Below, in pieces: positions 1-8,242 of a stretch of 64,000 bases of DNA (position 1 is the first letter of the stretch; each line of letters opens with the position of its first letter). Location: positions 3,203 through 67,202 of the forward strand of contig DBFP01000018.1 of the NCBI GenBank assembly GCA_002294405.1, in the 5' to 3' direction. Source of the stretch: Anaerolineales bacterium UBA877 (GTDB lineage Bacteria > Chloroflexota > Anaerolineae > Anaerolineales > Villigracilaceae). The position numbers and the translations under genes were made by a program. A model generated the notes under the pieces. It was not told the origin of the DNA. It did not search any database and saw only the letters and a list, made by a program, of their open reading frames with translations.

Positions 1-304
1 ACACATGCTGGAATGGCTGTTTGTACTTTTTTACTAAATCCACCGAATGTTCGAAGAACCCGAGGCCCATCAGCATCGGTTCACCACCCTGCCAGGCCAC
101 GTTGACCTCCGGCACCTGCTGGGATGCCAGTAGCTGCCTGATATAGGCTTGCAGGACCTCGTCCGGCATACGGAAGGGGCTGCCCGGGTAGAGCTGTTCC
201 TTGTCAAGATAGAAGCAGTATTCGCAGGCCAGGTTGCAAAGCGCACCCGCGGGCTTGACCAGCAGGGTGAAGGCGGCGGGGGCATTGCCGGGCGGAATGA
301 ACAT
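1..304 (-). CDS. Anaerobic sulfatase maturase, radical SAM (partial, 3' end outside)
   Basis: Reading the minus strand from an ATG at 304-302 gives about 101 codons that stay open to the window edge. The product carries a CNLACEYC cluster (C-x3-C-x2-C, residues 23-30), the radical SAM [4Fe-4S] signature, then AWQGGEP, the SAM-binding GGE motif. This is the N-terminus typical of anaerobic sulfatase-maturating enzymes, which turn an active-site Cys or Ser of a sulfatase into formylglycine. The start lies 8 bases after the stop of the sulfatase gene, with GAGG between them, so the two are translated as a unit and the sulfatase is the obvious client. The SPASM-type C-terminal Cys clusters would lie outside the window and cannot be checked. 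Confidence 0.88.
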   Translation of the reverse strand, partial: MFIPPGNAPAAFTLLVKPAGALCNLACEYCFYLDKEQLYPGSPFRMPDEVLQAYIRQLLASQQVPEVNVAWQGGEPMLMGLGFFEHSVDLVKKYKQPFQHV

Positions 305-312
305 CCAGCCTC

Positions 313-1749
313 TTATAACCAGCCGCGCAAGTTGGCTTTCATTTCCGCCTCGAAGGCATCCAGCATGCTGGATAATTCCTGCGCCTGCACGGGATGCGAA
401 TCAATCATGCTGTAGGATTCGTTCGGATCCGTATCCAGGTCAAAGAGGAACGGACCCTGCTTCATCGGCCAGTAAGGGCCGATATCGGTCAGGGATTTGC
501 GGATGTACTTCCAGTGACCGGAACGGACGGCCACCGGGGTGCGGATGTCAAAGTAATAGAAGCTGCCGTGCGGTGAAGACCCTCCCCCTTTGAGTAGAGG
601 CAGGATATCCCTGCCATCAATGATTCGGTCCTGCGGCACGGGGACACCGGCCAACTGCAGGCAGGTGGCGAAGAGGTCGAAGTTGATTGCAAACCCGGTA
701 CCTGTCATCCCGGGCGGGATGACCCCCGGCCAGCGGGCGATGAACGGCACGCGGAAGCCGCCTTCGAACCATTCCAGTTTGCGCCCGCGCAAATATCCCG
801 GGTTGCCCTCCATCCATGGGCCATTGTCGCTGGTGAAAATAACCAGCGTCTTTTCCCTCAGCCCGAGGTCATCGAGCGTGCCGAGCACCTGGCCCACGCC
901 CCCATCCATCTCCTGGACGGCATCCCCATACAGGCCACCTTCCGACTTGCCGCGAAAATCATCCGAGGCGTGGGGCGGGAAATGGGGCATGGCGTGAGCC
1001 AGGTACAGGAAAAATGGGTGATCCTTGTTCGAGCGGATGAAGTCCTGCGCGGCGCGGGTGAAATCGCGGGTCAGGACGTTCTGGTCGGCGGGGGCAGGGA
1101 CGGCCACCTGGCGGTCGCGGTAGATGGCATAGGGTGGGTCGTCATTGCTCCACAGGGCGCCGTAAAACGAGTCGAAGCCGCGGTCGTTGGGGATGTGTCC
1201 GGCGGTGCCTCCCAGGTGCCATTTACCCACCATGCCGGTGCGGTATCCCCTCCGGCTGAGCACCTCGGGCAGCAACACCTCATCCTCGGGAATGCCCTGC
1301 ACGTTGAAGGAATAGCGCCCGAGGAGATCCATGACGATGTTCATCCCATCATGGGTGGAGAGCAGGGGGGTGCTGATGAGCGTGCGCACCGGGTAGCGAC
1401 CGGTGAGCAAGCCAGCCCGGGATGGGCTGCACACTGAAGCGCAGGCATAAAAGCTGGTCATTGTTGCCCCCTCGGCAGCCATGTCTTTCAGGTTGGATGT
1501 GTCGATCGCCGGGGAGGTCAGGTCGCCGGCTCCCAGGTCGTCACACAGGATGACGACTATGTTGGGCAGTGAGCCGGGATCCGTACTGGGTTGGATGCTT
1601 TCCAGGTAGCTTTTAGCCCGGGCAGGCTGGAAATCCCGGCCGATGGTATTGTAAAGCTGCCTTCCAGCGACGCCTCCCACCGCCAACGCCCCACCTGTGA
1701 TGGCAGCCACCCTGAGAAAATCACGCCGGCTTAATTTCTTGGATTGCAT
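313..1749 (-). CDS. Tat-exported sulfatase, Cys-type
   Basis: A 478-residue protein of the formylglycine-dependent sulfatase family, which hydrolyses sulfate esters, here probably of a glycan. The N-terminus SRRDFLRVAAITGGALAVGG is a twin-arginine signal, so the enzyme is exported folded. Metal-binding DD is at residues 70-71 and the modification motif CSPSR starts at Cys107; it is the cysteine form, which can be matured without oxygen by the radical-SAM protein encoded just downstream. Later motifs are GKWHLGG and the FTSDNG metal site. Length is normal for the family. The RBS is GAGGAG before the ATG. The substrate cannot be read from sequence; context in a glycan-degrading genome suggests a sulfated polysaccharide. 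Confidence 0.93.
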   Translation of the reverse strand: MQSKKLSRRDFLRVAAITGGALAVGGVAGRQLYNTIGRDFQPARAKSYLESIQPSTDPGSLPNIVVILCDDLGAGDLTSPAIDTSNLKDMAAEGATMTSFYACASVCSPSRAGLLTGRYPVRTLISTPLLSTHDGMNIVMDLLGRYSFNVQGIPEDEVLLPEVLSRRGYRTGMVGKWHLGGTAGHIPNDRGFDSFYGALWSNDDPPYAIYRDRQVAVPAPADQNVLTRDFTRAAQDFIRSNKDHPFFLYLAHAMPHFPPHASDDFRGKSEGGLYGDAVQEMDGGVGQVLGTLDDLGLREKTLVIFTSDNGPWMEGNPGYLRGRKLEWFEGGFRVPFIARWPGVIPPGMTGTGFAINFDLFATCLQLAGVPVPQDRIIDGRDILPLLKGGGSSPHGSFYYFDIRTPVAVRSGHWKYIRKSLTDIGPYWPMKQGPFLFDLDTDPNESYSMIDSHPVQAQELSSMLDAFEAEMKANLRGWL

Positions 1750-2150
1750 CCTTCTCCTCTATTCCCATGCATAACCAAGGCATAAAATTACAATTTCATA
1801 AAGGAGTATAGCATGAGTGAATTGGCTCGTGAGCCGCCGGACAGGTGCACTGCCCAGTGAAGAAGGTTCTATATTGTGAGATTAGGCTGAATGAAATCAC
1901 GAATGCCCGTAAATAAAAGACGGGTGTTCGTGATAATGATTTCAGTGTTGTGGAATATAAAAACATATCAGGTGGTCTGCGGAGCCATTAGGCTCATTCA
2001 ATCGAGACGGTTTTGCGTTCACCCGAATATTATAGTGCTGCAAGGAGATCCGAACCAATGTTTTACAATGTCAATTTCATGCAAGTTTGAAGCCACCAAG
2101 AATCAAAAAGATCACGCACTGATTATCAACAGATGCGTGGTCATATTTAG
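1750..2150. other. Intergenic stretch, no supported gene
   Basis: About 400 bases upstream of the sulfatase. A 105-codon open frame on the plus strand at 1891-2208 has no recognisable motif and runs into the tRNA-like repeat, so it is not called. The sulfatase promoter should be here, but I see no convincing hexamer pair. Confidence 0.5.
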
Positions 2151-2240
2151 GTGGGCCCGGATGGAGTCGGATATCACCCCCGTTAGGGGACCAACGACCA
2201 AGCGATGATGAGCCACTTGGTTTCCCTTCCATAGCTTCTA
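2151..2240 (-). repeat. tRNA-like 3'-end repeat, copy A (att-like)
   Basis: On the minus strand this ends in CGACTCCATCCGGGCCCACC, matching the T-arm and 3' acceptor strand seen in the other copies of the family. The left part (GTAGAAGCTATGG) is shared only with the copy at 9309-9382. An insertion with a small CCCC-TAAC-GGGG hairpin interrupts the T-arm. There is no 5' acceptor strand, so it is not a functional tRNA. It sits just past the end of an integrase pseudogene, as an attachment site would. Confidence 0.65.
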
Positions 2241-2253
2241 CACTTTTCTTTCA

Positions 2254-2302
2254 CCCCCATATTCGCTGGTACTCTTGTACGCTACCGTACCAAATATGGG
2301 GG
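2254..2302 (-). repeat. Conserved hairpin, copy 1
   Basis: CCCCCATATT (2254-2263) pairs perfectly with AATATGGGGG (2293-2302), and inside it TGGTAC (2267-2272) pairs with GTACCA (2287-2292), leaving a 3-nt bulge and a 14-nt loop. The same architecture recurs at 9393-9443. Between the copies one inner pair changes on both sides, and another becomes a G-U wobble only if the minus strand is the RNA. It lies between the integrase relic and the tRNA-like end. Confidence 0.65.
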
Positions 2303-2336
2303 ATCACCTTTTTAGCGGTAATAACCGACAGCAACC

Positions 2337-2600
2337 CTACCGCAACTCATTTGTGAGCGGTTTTACAATCTCTTCGATCATCCGGGTGGTCTGTTGCCGG
2401 GAATGGGCCATGGCGTGCCCATAGATGTCGGTGGTGACGCTCGCCTTGGAGTGGCCCGCCTTGCTTTGGACGGTATTGACCGGTGTGCAATTCTAAGGCA
2501 GGATCGAGATCGAGGTGTTCTACAGGTCTTTACAGCGGTTGTCCGGCAGGTCATTCTCGCGCACGATGCGTTTGAACTCCCAAGCTGCTCCAGTTTGCGA
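2337..2600 (-). pseudogene. Tyrosine recombinase (integrase) C-terminal relic
   Basis: Minus-strand translation in one frame gives the end of a phage-type integrase with two in-frame stops. It reads ENDLPDNRCKDL, stop, NTSISILP, stop, then NTVQSKAGHSKASVTTDIYG followed by HAMAHSRQQTTRMIEEI, ending at a TAG near 2337. The HDLRHT motif has decayed: the catalytic Arg codon is now a stop and the His is Asn. The GHS histidine and the nucleophilic Tyr of DIYGH are kept. The N-terminal two thirds are gone. This is the remnant of an integrated element whose attachment side is the tRNA-like sequence at 2151-2240. Confidence 0.85.
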
Positions 2601-2645
2601 TCAAGTTTTCTGCGAGGGAAGGTGACATTCGTTACTTTTAGTTTG

Positions 2646-2690
2646 TTCCGGAATAAAATATAATGCCGTAAACGGAAATTTATAATTCCG
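2646..2690 (+). promoter_or_regulatory. Promoter/operator region of the AsnC-type gene
   Basis: Two TATAAT hexamers occur at 2659-2664 and 2681-2686. The second ends 6 bases before the ATG at 2693, which would give a leaderless transcript, and no Shine-Dalgarno is visible. Short palindromes TTCCGGAA (2646-2653) and CGGAA-N8-TTCCG (2673-2690) surround them and could be an autoregulatory operator. No good -35 is seen. Confidence 0.45.
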
Positions 2691-2692
2691 AA

Positions 2693-3190
2693 ATGGAACC
2701 AACAATGCCGCCTCGAGAAAAAGCGTTCGACGAGCTGGATTACCGGATCATTTGGGAGTTGCACGCCAATGCACGCGCCTCTGCCTCGGATATTGCCAGA
2801 AAGACAAAAGCCAACGATCGCACCATCCGAAAACGAATTGAACGACTCGTTTCAGATGGTGCGATCCGTTTAACAGCCATCCTTGACCCACTGGCATTCG
2901 GCTATGTCACTGCCGCCGATATTTTCCTTGAAGCAGACGCAGGCCTGGAAGCTGCCATCTTGGATCATCTAATGTCCATGCCTCAGGTGACATACATTGC
3001 TCTCGGTCAGGAGACGAAGGAAATCTCCATCGAGGCGCGTTTCAAGGATAATGAAGCCCTGCGCGATTTTCTTGGCCGCACTTTGCCTGGTATCCCCGGA
3101 GTAACTGTATCCCGATATACTCTTGTACCCCGCATCCTGCGCAACATTGACGAGTGGATGCCGAAAAAGGATGATCTCAACATTGCATAA
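2693..3190 (+). CDS. Lrp/AsnC-family transcriptional regulator
   Basis: 165 residues. The N-terminal winged HTH (about 12-65: DELDYRIIWELHANARASA, then SDIARKTKANDRTIRKRI) has the Lrp/AsnC layout, followed by an alpha-beta ligand-sensing domain (about 75-150). It stands 45 bases before, and in the same direction as, the agmatine/putrescine genes, so the likely role is local control of that operon in response to an amino acid or polyamine; this is inference. No Shine-Dalgarno precedes the ATG, while TATAAT sits 6 bases upstream, which fits leaderless expression. A second in-frame ATG at 2705 is possible. Confidence 0.82.
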   Translation: MEPTMPPREKAFDELDYRIIWELHANARASASDIARKTKANDRTIRKRIERLVSDGAIRLTAILDPLAFGYVTAADIFLEADAGLEAAILDHLMSMPQVTYIALGQETKEISIEARFKDNEALRDFLGRTLPGIPGVTVSRYTLVPRILRNIDEWMPKKDDLNIA

Positions 3191-3235
3191 TATCCCATGA
3201 GCCTTGCGCCCATACCAGATTTGAAAGGATTCACC

Positions 3236-4255
3236 ATGCTTCGCCACTTTATTGATACGCAAGATTTCACAAAAAAAGAATTGCTCGATATCATCGCTCT
3301 AACCCGCCGCATCAAGGCCGCCGACAAGCAGGGCTGCACCCCTAAACTGCTCCAGGATGCCTCGCTGGCGATGATCTTCGAGGAACCTTCCACCCGGACG
3401 CGCGTCTCCTTCGAGGTGGCTATGACAGAACTGGGCGGGCATGCCCTGTACCTCAAGCCGGGGGAGATTCACCTGGGTGTACGCGAATCAATGTACGACA
3501 CGGCCAAAGTTCTATCACGTATGTGTGATGTGATTGAAGCCCGTACTCTTAAACATGCGACCATCATCGAATTGGCCAAATATGCCGAGGTGCCGGTGCT
3601 CAACGGTCTGACGGATTACAACCATCCCACGCAGGTGGTCTGTGACATGACCACCATGATGGAGCACACGCCCGCCGGGAAGAAACTTGAAGATCTGAAC
3701 GTGACCTTCATCGGGGACGCGACCAACGTCCTTTCATCGCTGATGCTCATCTGCACCAAAATGGGAATGCATTTCACTCATGCCGCACCGAAGAAATATC
3801 AGGCTCCGCTAGAATGGCAGGTCTGGGCGCAGGAAAACTGCCGGGAATCGGGAGGCAGGCTCACGGTCACAGAAGACCCCGTGGCAGCTGTCCGCGAGGC
3901 TGACTTTATCTATACTGACCTGTGGTGGTGGGTCGGCCAGGAAGACCAGATTCCCGAGCGCCGCGCCGCCTTCATGCCCGATTACCAGGTTAACAAAACC
4001 CTGTTCGAAAAAGCCCCGTCGCATTGCAAGTTCATGCATTGCCTGCCCGCCTCGCGCGGCGTTGAAGCAACTGACGAAGTCATGGATCACCCGCGCTCCA
4101 TCATCTTCGACCAATCAGAGAATCGCCTGCACACTGAGAAGGGCCTGTTGGTTTATTTTGTGTATCCACACCTGAAACGGCCTTCGGAGGAACAGAAAGC
4201 TAACCACAAGGGCCAGATCGAGGCACTGTTGAACGACATGAATTTCGAGAAATAG
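3236..4255 (+). CDS. Putrescine (or ornithine) carbamoyltransferase
   Basis: About 339 residues from the ATG at 3236, which has AAAGGA 7 bases upstream; an earlier in-frame Met at 3197 lacks an RBS. The carbamoyl-phosphate site reads STRTRVSFEVAMTELGG, with HPTQ and HCLPA further on, the signatures of the aspartate/ornithine carbamoyltransferase family. The next genes are a polyamine-type antiporter and agmatine deiminase, so the reaction is most likely phosphorolysis of N-carbamoylputrescine to putrescine and carbamoyl phosphate. Length and the C-terminal helical tail fit putrescine carbamoyltransferase. Anabolic ornithine carbamoyltransferase is the alternative. No carbamate kinase gene is present in the window to harvest ATP. 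Confidence 0.85.
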   Translation: MLRHFIDTQDFTKKELLDIIALTRRIKAADKQGCTPKLLQDASLAMIFEEPSTRTRVSFEVAMTELGGHALYLKPGEIHLGVRESMYDTAKVLSRMCDVIEARTLKHATIIELAKYAEVPVLNGLTDYNHPTQVVCDMTTMMEHTPAGKKLEDLNVTFIGDATNVLSSLMLICTKMGMHFTHAAPKKYQAPLEWQVWAQENCRESGGRLTVTEDPVAAVREADFIYTDLWWWVGQEDQIPERRAAFMPDYQVNKTLFEKAPSHCKFMHCLPASRGVEATDEVMDHPRSIIFDQSENRLHTEKGLLVYFVYPHLKRPSEEQKANHKGQIEALLNDMNFEK

Positions 4256-4270
4256 TTCAAGGAGAATAAG

Positions 4271-5653
4271 ATGACAACTGAAACGAATGCAAAAGGCTTT
4301 AAGAAAGTCTTGCGCGGATTGGACATGGTTCTCTTTTCCATCTGCGCCATCATTGTGCTCGATACACTGGGCGCATCGGCATCCATCGGCGCTTCTACCA
4401 TCACCTGGTACATCATCACCTTGGTGCTGTTCTTTATTCCCTACGGGCTGATCACTGCTGAACTCGGCTCCACTTACCCGGAGCAGGGCGGGATTTACGT
4501 CTGGGTGCGGCGAGCCTTTGGCGAGAAATGGGCCGCCCGTACCACCTGGTATTACTGGATCAACGTTGCACTGTGGATGCCTTCGGTCTATGTATTGTTT
4601 GCTGGCGTATTCGCCCAATTATTCTTCCCGGACCTGAGTCTGCCGTGGATCATTGTGATTGGCATTGTGATGACGTGGATCACCACCCTGGTGGGCATCA
4701 TCACTCTCGAGGTTGGGAAGTGGGTGCCAAACCTGGGTGCCATCCTGAAAGCGGTCATCGTCCTTGTGCTGGGCATCGGCGGGATCGTTTTCGCGGTGCG
4801 CAACGGGGTGGCCAACGACCTTTCATTCAAGGCCATGCTACCCACCTGGGACATCGGCCTGATGTTCCTGCCGGTCATCGTCTACAACTTCCTCGGCTTC
4901 GAACTCATGTCCGGCGCGGGCGAAGAAATGAAGAACCCCGGCCGCGACATCCCAAAAGCCATCATCACCGCTGGCGCGTTGATCGCCTTCTTCTACCTGT
5001 TCGCCACGATCGGCATTCTGCTGGCCCTGCCGCTCGAGGAGCTCGGCCTGGTCTCCGGTATCGTGGACACGCTTAAAGCCATCCTCGGCACCTCCACCAT
5101 CGCCAGCGTCGTCGTCACCATCCTCGGCATCGGCGCGCTGTACACCTTTTTCGCCAACATGGTCACCTGGACGATGGGTGCTAACCGCACCGCCGCCCAG
5201 GCCGCCGAAGAAGGTACCCTGCCCGCTGTCTTTGGCAAACTGCACCCGGTCAATAAGACGCCTGTCGGCGCGTACATCATCACCGGAATCGTTTCCACAC
5301 TGGTGATCGTCATCTATGGCTTAATAGCTGGCAGCAACGAAGACCTGTTCTGGACGCTGTTTGCCTTCAGTTCCATCATCTTCCTGCTGCCCTACCTGAT
5401 GCTCTTCCCGGCCTTCCTGAAACTTCGCAATTCCGATCCCGACGTAAAGCGCCCCTACCGCTTCCCCGGTGGCAACGTCTTCGCTTGGATCGTGTCCATC
5501 ATCTGTATGCTCTTCGTCGCCCAGGCCATCATCTTCTTCATCTGGGTACCGGGCACGCCAATCGACTGGGCATATGCCACCCCGATCCTGATTGGCATCC
5601 TGGTGACGCTGGTCATCGGTGAAGTGCTCTTGTTGGTTTCTAGGAAAAAGTAG
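4271..5653 (+). CDS. APC-family amino acid/polyamine antiporter
   Basis: 460 residues with about 12 hydrophobic segments and the N-terminal APC signature (LDMVLFSICAIIVLDTLGAS, GLITAELGSTYPEQGGIYVW). It sits 15 bases after the carbamoyltransferase with AAGGAG before the ATG, and 6 bases before the agmatine deiminase ATG. By position it should be the agmatine/putrescine exchanger that brings in agmatine and exports putrescine. Amino-acid specificity cannot be told from sequence alone. Confidence 0.85.
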   Translation: MTTETNAKGFKKVLRGLDMVLFSICAIIVLDTLGASASIGASTITWYIITLVLFFIPYGLITAELGSTYPEQGGIYVWVRRAFGEKWAARTTWYYWINVALWMPSVYVLFAGVFAQLFFPDLSLPWIIVIGIVMTWITTLVGIITLEVGKWVPNLGAILKAVIVLVLGIGGIVFAVRNGVANDLSFKAMLPTWDIGLMFLPVIVYNFLGFELMSGAGEEMKNPGRDIPKAIITAGALIAFFYLFATIGILLALPLEELGLVSGIVDTLKAILGTSTIASVVVTILGIGALYTFFANMVTWTMGANRTAAQAAEEGTLPAVFGKLHPVNKTPVGAYIITGIVSTLVIVIYGLIAGSNEDLFWTLFAFSSIIFLLPYLMLFPAFLKLRNSDPDVKRPYRFPGGNVFAWIVSIICMLFVAQAIIFFIWVPGTPIDWAYATPILIGILVTLVIGEVLLLVSRKK

Positions 5654-5659
5654 GCGTTG

Positions 5660-6754
5660 ATGACAGGATTACTTAAATCGACTCCCCGCGCGGACGGTTT
5701 CCATATGCCCCCGGAATGGGCGCCCCACGCCCAGACCTGGATGCTGTGGCCCGAACGACCGGACAACTGGCGGATGGAGGCGGGTCCCGCCCAAAAAGCC
5801 TTCGGCGAAGTGGCGGCTGCCATCAGCCAGTTCGAAGCGCTGACGATGGGCGCCAACCCGCGGCAGGTTCAGGAGGCTCGCAAAATACTCCCGCCGCAGG
5901 TGAAGGTGGTGAAGCTGCCCAACAACGACGCATGGATGCGCGACTGCGGCCCAACCTTTGTGGTCAACGGCAAGGGCGGCATACGTCTCATCGACTGGGT
6001 CTTCAACGCCTGGGGCGGGCAGTACAACGGCCTGTATTCCCCCTGGGACCTGGACGATGCCGTCCCGCAAAAAGTGGCCGAACTCGAAGGCTGTGACCGC
6101 TACCGGGCGCCCATCGTGCTTGAGGGCGGCTCTATCCATGTGGACGGCGAAGGCACCTGCATGACCACCGCCGAATGCCTGCTCAGCCCGGGGCGCAATC
6201 CCGACCTGACGCAGGAGCAGATCGAGGCCCATCTCAAAGAATATCTCAACGTCGAGAAAGTGCTCTGGGTGCCGCGCGGCGTATTCCACGACGAGACGAC
6301 CGGTCACGTGGACAACATGGTCTGTTTCCTGCGCCCGGGCGTGCTCGCCCTAACCTGGACGGACGACAGGTCTGACCCGCAATACGAGCGTTCCGCCGAG
6401 GCGTATGACTACCTGATGTCTGTCACCAACGCGCGCGGCCGCAAGCTGGAAATCCATAAGATCCACCAGCCGGACCCGATCCTGATCACTGCTGAAGAAG
6501 CGTCAGGCGTCAAAGCCGTGGATGGCACCCTGCCGCGCGCAGCAGGCGACCGGATGGCTGCCTCGTATATAAACTTTTGCTTTTGCAACGGTGGCGCAAT
6601 CGTGCCGACCTTTGGTGACCCCCATGATCCACTGGCGCTGGAAACGCTCGGAAAACTGATGCCCGACCGGAAAGTGGTCGGCGTGCCAGCCCGGGAAATC
6701 CTGCTCGGCGGCGGCAACATCCACTGCATCACCCAGCAACAACCAGTAGATTGA
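5660..6754 (+). CDS. aguA: Agmatine deiminase
   Basis: 364 residues from the ATG at 5660. It converts agmatine to N-carbamoylputrescine and ammonia. The guanidine-modifying (pentein) fold motifs are all visible: NDAWMRDCGPTFVVN near residue 90, the Asn/Gly-rich NAWGGQYNGLYSPWDLDD, LEGGSIHVDGEG, the catalytic His in TGHVDNMVCFL, and the catalytic Cys in GGGNIHCITQQQP near the C-terminus. Length matches the family. As last gene of the operon it supplies the substrate of the carbamoyltransferase two genes upstream. A hairpin follows the stop. Confidence 0.95.
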   Translation: MTGLLKSTPRADGFHMPPEWAPHAQTWMLWPERPDNWRMEAGPAQKAFGEVAAAISQFEALTMGANPRQVQEARKILPPQVKVVKLPNNDAWMRDCGPTFVVNGKGGIRLIDWVFNAWGGQYNGLYSPWDLDDAVPQKVAELEGCDRYRAPIVLEGGSIHVDGEGTCMTTAECLLSPGRNPDLTQEQIEAHLKEYLNVEKVLWVPRGVFHDETTGHVDNMVCFLRPGVLALTWTDDRSDPQYERSAEAYDYLMSVTNARGRKLEIHKIHQPDPILITAEEASGVKAVDGTLPRAAGDRMAASYINFCFCNGGAIVPTFGDPHDPLALETLGKLMPDRKVVGVPAREILLGGGNIHCITQQQPVD

Positions 6755-6772
6755 CTCACCCCGAAATCATCA

Positions 6773-6803
6773 GGGCTGTCCACGAAGCAAGGTTGGACAG
6801 CCC
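6773..6803 (+). terminator. Stem-loop after the agmatine operon
   Basis: GGGCTGTCCA (6773-6782) pairs perfectly with TGGACAGCCC (6794-6803) around an 11-nt loop, 18 bases after the agmatine deiminase stop. There is no T-run afterwards, so it may stabilise the transcript end or act as a weak terminator. Confidence 0.6.
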
Positions 6804-7050
6804 CGGGCGGGCAGATACCATTATGAAAACATGGATTATTCTTCGGTGCTTCCAGGTAGAAAGAAGTGTAATTTGCATCCTATTTCCCGATTAGGCGTGA
6901 GAGGATCCGGAAATCAAAACACGCTGAGATTCGCGGGTGATTTGCCCCAAGGAGATTCGAATCGCTGTTATTAACTTAGGTATTCACATCAACCCTTGCC
7001 ATGATAAAAAAAGACTGCATACCCTGTTTGAAAGGTGTGAAGTCTCAAAA

Positions 7051-7123
7051 GTGGGCCCGGATGGAGTCGAACCATCGACCAAGCGTATCTAAGCTCAAAT
7101 CCAATTTGGCTACAAATTTAATT
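7051..7123 (-). repeat. tRNA-like 3'-end repeat, copy B
   Basis: The minus strand contains GTAGCCAAATTGGATTTGAGC (D-arm-like, 7095-7115), then about 16 nt, then a textbook T-arm GATGG-TTCGACT-CCATC and the acceptor strand CGGGCCC. A matching 5' acceptor strand is missing and the anticodon arm is too short, so this is a tRNA-derived relic and not a working tRNA. Confidence 0.75.
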
Positions 7124-7531
7124 GATTAGATGAGAGAGATTGGGAATCTAAGGGAAATATATGTAAAAATTATTCACCTTTAAAATTATAGTCTAAATCA
7201 AAAAGAAAAGCTGATTGAAATCGAGATAAAATGCACAGTGATTCTTTAATCAAATCTTTTACACTATCCTCATGTACAGACTAATTGACTTTACTAATAA
7301 CCGTTATATAATGATATAAAATCCAACTTTACTTTGCAGGCGGAAATCCTATTAAGTAGATCACATTGAAGCCGCTGACATATCGTCATCGTCTTTTTGT
7401 TTTAAACAAAAGTGGAAATCGTAATATTTGACTAAATTACAGGAAAAATAAAGAATCGGATAATTTCATTAGATCCATGCTTTGTTTGCGATCTGAGTAT
7501 TTAATCTTTTCAGTACACTGGATCGAGCAGG

Positions 7532-7554
7532 AACCGCCCAACACCGAGGCGGTT
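7532..7554 (+). repeat. Small leader hairpin
   Basis: AACCGCC (7532-7538) and GGCGGTT (7548-7554) can pair around a 9-nt loop, followed by GTTTAACT. It lies 48 bases before the small membrane protein ATG and may be an attenuator or the end of an upstream transcript. Confidence 0.35.
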
Positions 7555-7602
7555 GTTTAACTCTTGGGATCGCTTTGAATTCAGAAGAAAGGAGAATCTT
7601 AC

Positions 7603-7983
7603 ATGAAACTTAAATACTGGATGATCGCCAAGGCGATCGTCGTACTGGTCTTTGGGGTTGGATTCGTTCTAGTACCTGAGATTTTGGCTTCGATATACGG
7701 TATGGCTTTCGATCCAGCTGCAACCTTGATGGCTCGCCTTTTTGGTGGAGGTTTCATCTTGGAGGCGATTGTGCTCTGGTATGCCAGGAATACGGACCGG
7801 GATGATGCTGCATGTCAAGGGATTATGCTTGGAGTCGTTGTAAGCAATTTGATCGGTTTTATAGTATGCCTGCTTGCAACTCTCGCCGGAACATGGAATG
7901 CTTTGGGCTGGCTCTCAGTAGCTTTGTACCTGGTGTTCGGGTTGGCTTTTGCATATTTCCTTTTCACCAAGAATAAGAAGTAG
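7603..7983 (+). CDS. Small four-helix membrane protein, unknown
   Basis: 126 residues with four hydrophobic segments (about 8-30, 42-60, 75-95, 100-120) and a lysine-rich C-terminal tail FTKNKK. A strong RBS (GAAAGGAG) precedes the ATG. I do not recognise a named family with certainty; small four-TM proteins of this layout are common in bacteria. It has no operon partner: tRNA-like repeats lie on both sides, so it may belong to accessory DNA. Confidence 0.75.
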   Translation: MKLKYWMIAKAIVVLVFGVGFVLVPEILASIYGMAFDPAATLMARLFGGGFILEAIVLWYARNTDRDDAACQGIMLGVVVSNLIGFIVCLLATLAGTWNALGWLSVALYLVFGLAFAYFLFTKNKK

Positions 7984-8121
7984 ATGCAGCGCATCAAAAT
8001 CAGAAAAACTCGGTGTATCTGACCTAAGCGATCCCAATCTGTGTTTACGTCAAATAAAAGGTTTTCCAACCAAAAACCTCCAGATATGGGGGCTACGGTA
8101 AGATGTTACAGCCTTATATAG

Positions 8122-8192
8122 ATGGTCCCGGTTGGATTTGAACCATCGACCAAGCGTATTCAGGCTTTATTCCAGTTCGGCTACAAATTTAC
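8122..8192 (-). repeat. tRNA-like 3'-end repeat, copy C
   Basis: The minus strand carries GTAGCCGAACTGGAATAAAG, CCTGAATACGCTTGGTCG and the T-arm-like GATGGTTCAAATCCAACCGG. It matches copies B, E and F over about 65 bases and shares the consensus AATACGCTTGGTC. The T-stem is imperfect here, so it looks more degraded than copy B. Confidence 0.72.
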
Positions 8193-8242
8193 CTTTTGAT
8201 GCGGAAGCTCTTTATTCCAGCCTGAATTCTTCCCCCGCTCTG

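Larger units (their letters stand above)
6804..7602. other. AT-rich intergenic stretch with one tRNA-like repeat
   Basis: About 800 bases without a supported gene. It holds tRNA-like repeat copy B (7051-7123), a markedly AT-rich block (about 7124-7500) and a small hairpin AACCGCC/GGCGGTT (7532-7554) in the probable leader of the next gene. The base composition differs clearly from the GC-rich agmatine operon. Confidence 0.5.

Noticed and set aside
1891..2208. 105-codon plus-strand frame
   Set aside because: No motif or RBS; its 3' part runs through the tRNA-like repeat, so it is a chance frame.
2378..2764. 128-codon minus-strand frame
   Set aside because: It is another frame of the integrase relic plus the AsnC gene promoter; the meaningful frame is the one with stops at 2337-2600.
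5669..6307. Long antisense frame inside agmatine deiminase
   Set aside because: Strong codon bias of the sense gene creates open antisense frames; no motif.
8059..8079. AGGTTTT/AAAACCT hairpin after the small membrane protein
   Set aside because: Weak A/T-rich stem, no clear T-tract; not strong enough to list as terminator.
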